From positions 62,001-126,000 of the forward strand of contig NZ_BCTO01000033.1 in the NCBI RefSeq assembly GCF_001571325.1: a stretch of 64,000 bases of DNA, given 5' to 3'. The notes beneath the pieces were generated by a model. It searched no databases, was not told where the DNA came from, and saw only the letters and a list, made by a program, of their open reading frames with translations. A program made the position numbers and the translations under genes. Below, piece after piece: positions 61,999-64,000 of the stretch. Source of the DNA: Delftia tsuruhatensis NBRC 16741 (lineage in GTDB: Bacteria; Pseudomonadota; Gammaproteobacteria; Burkholderiales; Burkholderiaceae_C). Every line of letters starts with the position of its first letter. Within the stretch, counting starts at the first letter, position 1.

Positions 61999-62892
61999 CT
62001 AGACGGGCGTATAGGCCAGGCGCACGTAGATGGGCGCAAAGGCTTCGGCCTGGGTGATCTCGATCAGCGTTTCCTTGGCCAGCTCCAGCAGGGCGATGAA
62101 GGTCACGACCAGCACGGTCGATCCCTTCTCTGGCTGGAACAGGGTCTCGAACTCGACGAAGCGCCGGCCCTGCAGGGCCTTGAGCACCTGGCTCATGTAC
62201 TCGCGCACCGAGAGTTCCTCGCGCGTGATCTTGTGGCTTTGCACAAGCTTGGCACGCTTGAGAATGTCGCGCCAGGCCGATTGCAGCTCGGCCACGTCCA
62301 CATCGGGGAAACGCGGCTGCAGGTTCTGCTCGATATGGACCTGGGCCCGGAGGAAGTCGCGCCCGTAGTGCGGCACCTGGCCCAGCTGTTGGGCGGCCAG
62401 CTTGATCTGCTCGTACTCCAGCAGGCGGCGCACCAGTTCGGCGCGCGGGTCCTCGGCTTCCTCGCCATCGTCCTGCTTCTTGGGCGGCAGCAGCATGCGC
62501 GACTTGATCTCGATGAGCATGGCCGCCATCAGCAGGTACTCGGCCGCCAGCTCGAGGTTGCGGCTGCGGATTTCGTCGACATAGCGCATGTACTGGCGCG
62601 TCACGTCCAGCATGGGAATGTCGAGGATGTTGAAGTTCTGCTTGCGGATCAGGTACAGCAACAGGTCCAGCGGCCCTTCGAAGGCTTCGAGGAAGACCTC
62701 CAGCGCATCGGGCGGGATGTACAGGTCCTGCGGCAGGGCGAACAGCGGCTCGCCGTACAGGCGCGCCAAAGCCACCTGGTCGATCACGACCGGTGAATCG
62801 TCGCCAGGAGCGGGGGATGCGGCGCCGGCGCCCGCAGGCGCCAGTGCGGACTCAGCCTCGGCCATGCCTTGCTGCGCAGGCATCAGCTGCAT
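61999..62892 (-). CDS. scpA: Segregation and condensation protein A
   Basis: 297 residues; starts at 62892, 62883 and 62865 are all possible. After a low-complexity N-terminus it has LEVFLEAFEGPLDLLLYLIR, NFNILDIPMLDVTRQYM, LEYEQIKLAAQQLGQ and a C-terminal FVVTFIALLELAKE-type winged helix (VTFIALLELAKETLIEITQ). ScpA is the kleisin of the Smc-ScpA-ScpB condensin. No scpB or smc adjacent. Lies between queE and the DUF3460 gene on the same strand. Confidence 0.9.
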   Translation of the reverse strand: MQLMPAQQGMAEAESALAPAGAGAASPAPGDDSPVVIDQVALARLYGEPLFALPQDLYIPPDALEVFLEAFEGPLDLLLYLIRKQNFNILDIPMLDVTRQYMRYVDEIRSRNLELAAEYLLMAAMLIEIKSRMLLPPKKQDDGEEAEDPRAELVRRLLEYEQIKLAAQQLGQVPHYGRDFLRAQVHIEQNLQPRFPDVDVAELQSAWRDILKRAKLVQSHKITREELSVREYMSQVLKALQGRRFVEFETLFQPEKGSTVLVVTFIALLELAKETLIEITQAEAFAPIYVRLAYTPV

Positions 62893-62940
62893 GCGCACGG
62901 TGCCACAGCGAAACAGGCTGATGTGTCATTGCAGCCGAAA

Positions 62941-63144
62941 TCAGGAGTTCGTCTGGTAGACGTAGGGTTTCTGGTCCACGCGGCCGGCGCGCAGGTCTTC
63001 CCAGACTTCGTGGTTCACGTCCTTGTCCCACAGCAGCGAGCGGCCGGCCAGCTGCTGGCTGGGCAGCTCGGGCTTTTGCTTCTTCAGCTCGTTGATGAAG
63101 TTCGTGGCGTCGGAACGGTAATCGGGGCGGCGAAAGAATGACAT
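62941..63144 (-). CDS. DUF3460-family small protein
   Basis: 67 residues: SFFRRPDYRSDATNFINEL, followed by AGRSLLWDKDVNHEVWED and ending PYVYQTNS. This family is essentially restricted to Burkholderiales and related betaproteobacteria. Function unknown. Start ATG 63144; longer frames to 63405 overlap the lipoprotein gene and are not supported. Upstream of scpA on the same strand by 48 nt. Confidence 0.9.
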   Translation of the reverse strand: MSFFRRPDYRSDATNFINELKKQKPELPSQQLAGRSLLWDKDVNHEVWEDLRAGRVDQKPYVYQTNS

Positions 63145-63190
63145 AGTCTGATAACCTCTTGAATCGCGTGATTTTACCGGGACACCGCCG

Positions 63191-63688
63191 ATGAACCTAG
63201 TCTCCCGTCTTCTGGGCGTTGCCGTGGCCGTGATGGGCATGCTTGGGCTGCCCGGCTGCGATCCCCAAAACATCAAGGAACTCGAAGAAGGCCTGTCCAC
63301 CGAGGCCGACGTCCGCGCCCGCTTTGGCGAGCCCGAACGCATCTGGACCGAGCCCGACGGCTCGCGCACCTTCGAGTACAACCGCCAGCCCGCCGGCAGC
63401 CGCAACTACATGATCACCATCGGCACCGATGGCCGCATGAGCGCGCTGCGCCAGGTGCTGGCGCCGCACAACTTCGAGAAAATCCGCCCCGGCATGGACG
63501 AGGAGCAGGTGCGCCGCATGCTGGGCAAGCCTGCCAAGGTCACCACCTACCAGCTCAAGCAGGAAACCGACTGGGACTGGAACTACATCGATCCCCCCAC
63601 GCGCGACATGGAGTTCACCGTCACCTTCGGCCCCGACGGCCGCGTGCTGCGCAGCGCCGGCCGCGAGAAACTGCACGGCGGCGCCTGA
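63191..63688 (+). CDS. BamE/SmpA-like outer-membrane lipoprotein
   Basis: 165 residues. Signal peptide GVAVAVMGMLGLPGCD with lipobox LPGC, lipidated at Cys23. Two repeats of the BamE-type fold follow: LEEGLSTEADVRARFGEPER and IRPGMDEEQVRRMLGKPAKV. BamE assists the BAM outer-membrane assembly complex; this double-domain form occurs in Burkholderiales. The first residue after Cys is Asp, which can favour inner-membrane retention (+2 rule), so location is uncertain. A terminator hairpin follows. Confidence 0.86.
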   Translation: MNLVSRLLGVAVAVMGMLGLPGCDPQNIKELEEGLSTEADVRARFGEPERIWTEPDGSRTFEYNRQPAGSRNYMITIGTDGRMSALRQVLAPHNFEKIRPGMDEEQVRRMLGKPAKVTTYQLKQETDWDWNYIDPPTRDMEFTVTFGPDGRVLRSAGREKLHGGA

Positions 63689-63801
63689 CAGCAGGCCCCT
63701 GCAAGCATCCTGCGGCGCGCTGTACCCTGCACGCCACAGCGCGCCGGGGCAACAGTCTCTAGAATCCGGGTTTGTACCTATGACACCCCATGGGTACGGT
63801 G

Positions 63802-63823
63802 AAGGCCCCGAACCGGGGCCTTT
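63802..63823 (+). terminator. Terminator hairpin after the lipoprotein gene
   Basis: AAGGCCCCG (63802-63810), AAC loop and CGGGGCCTT (63814-63822); only a short TTT follows. A second, imperfect hairpin at 63774-63797 (GTACCTATG / CATGGGTAC, one mismatch) precedes it. Confidence 0.6.
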
Positions 63824-63852
63824 GCGACGATAGATCTGTCATCACCCCGACA

Positions 63853-64000
63853 ATGTCCACGCCCTCCCTACCCGCTGCGCCTGTTTCGGCCACCGCTTCG
63901 CTGCGCCATGGCCTCTTCGAGGATGTCCAGGCCCTCTTCACCGGAACCCTGTTCGTGGGCATCGCCATGATGATGTTCGCCCAGGCGGGGCTTTTGACGG
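63853..64000 (+). CDS. YitT-family membrane protein, N-terminal part
   Basis: Begins MSTPSLPAAPVSATASLRHG and continues LFEDVQALFTGTLFVGIAMM, then FAQAGLLT at the window edge, 49 codons in all. The first helix of YitT (DUF161/2179) proteins has the same layout with the ...FAQAGLLTGG motif. Membrane protein of unknown function. The remaining helices lie outside the window. Confidence 0.75.
   Translation, partial: MSTPSLPAAPVSATASLRHGLFEDVQALFTGTLFVGIAMMMFAQAGLLT

Overview
High G+C DNA with codon bias and gene content typical of Burkholderiales, most likely Comamonadaceae (Delftia/Comamonas/Acidovorax type). Supporting markers are DUF3460, DUF3079 and DUF4148 small proteins, a QueE with the CX14CX2C cluster motif, two Bug/TctC periplasmic receptors, and a bioF-bioD-bioA operon beside panD. 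The genus is inference; no rRNA or tRNA gene was seen. Layout: (1) 1-10974, minus strand: an organosulfur-scavenging cluster with four DszC/SfnB-type flavin monooxygenases (one cut by the window edge), one DszA/NtaA-type FMN monooxygenase, an SsuE/MsuE-type FMN reductase, and a MetN-MetI importer with three different MetQ receptors. The likely logic is uptake of an organosulfur compound, oxidation with FMNH2, C-S cleavage and sulfite release. (2) 11242-22683: catabolic genes. A MarR regulator faces a VOC protein, a flavin reductase, an HpaH-type hydratase and an SDR. An AraC regulator then faces an SDR, a StyA-like FAD monooxygenase, its flavin reductase and a dienelactone hydrolase-SnoaL fusion, a set resembling known indole-degradation clusters. 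A second MarR follows, with a perfect 30-bp operator and a hexanucleotide repeat, then a class II aldolase and a ketopantoate reductase-like protein. (3) 22736-27554: cutA, a Bug receptor, and a visibly more AT-rich stretch with an EamA exporter, a GntR/FCD regulator and two long spacers without convincing genes. (4) 27555-33005: ftsY, an active/inactive M16 peptidase pair, rsmD and coaD. (5) 33059-38254: a zinc-peptidase-like protein, three small envelope or stress proteins (BON, DUF883, DUF1328), a CHASE3 histidine kinase divergent from its LuxR-type response regulator, and a receiver-only regulator. (6) 38374-48613: core metabolism and secretion: moeB, ctpA, gpmA, rhodanese, grxC, secB, gpsA, lysA/lysR, DUF3079, panC, panB. 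(7) 48701-56039: an unusual two-gene ABC system whose ATPase has Gln in the H-loop, a Crp/Fnr regulator, DUF4148, pabB/pabC and a Bug receptor. (8) 56088-64000: DTW-domain protein, CHMI-like protein, bioF-bioD-bioA, panD, queD-queE, scpA, DUF3460, a BamE-like lipoprotein and the start of a YitT-family membrane protein. Rho-independent terminators are abundant and mark most transcription-unit ends.
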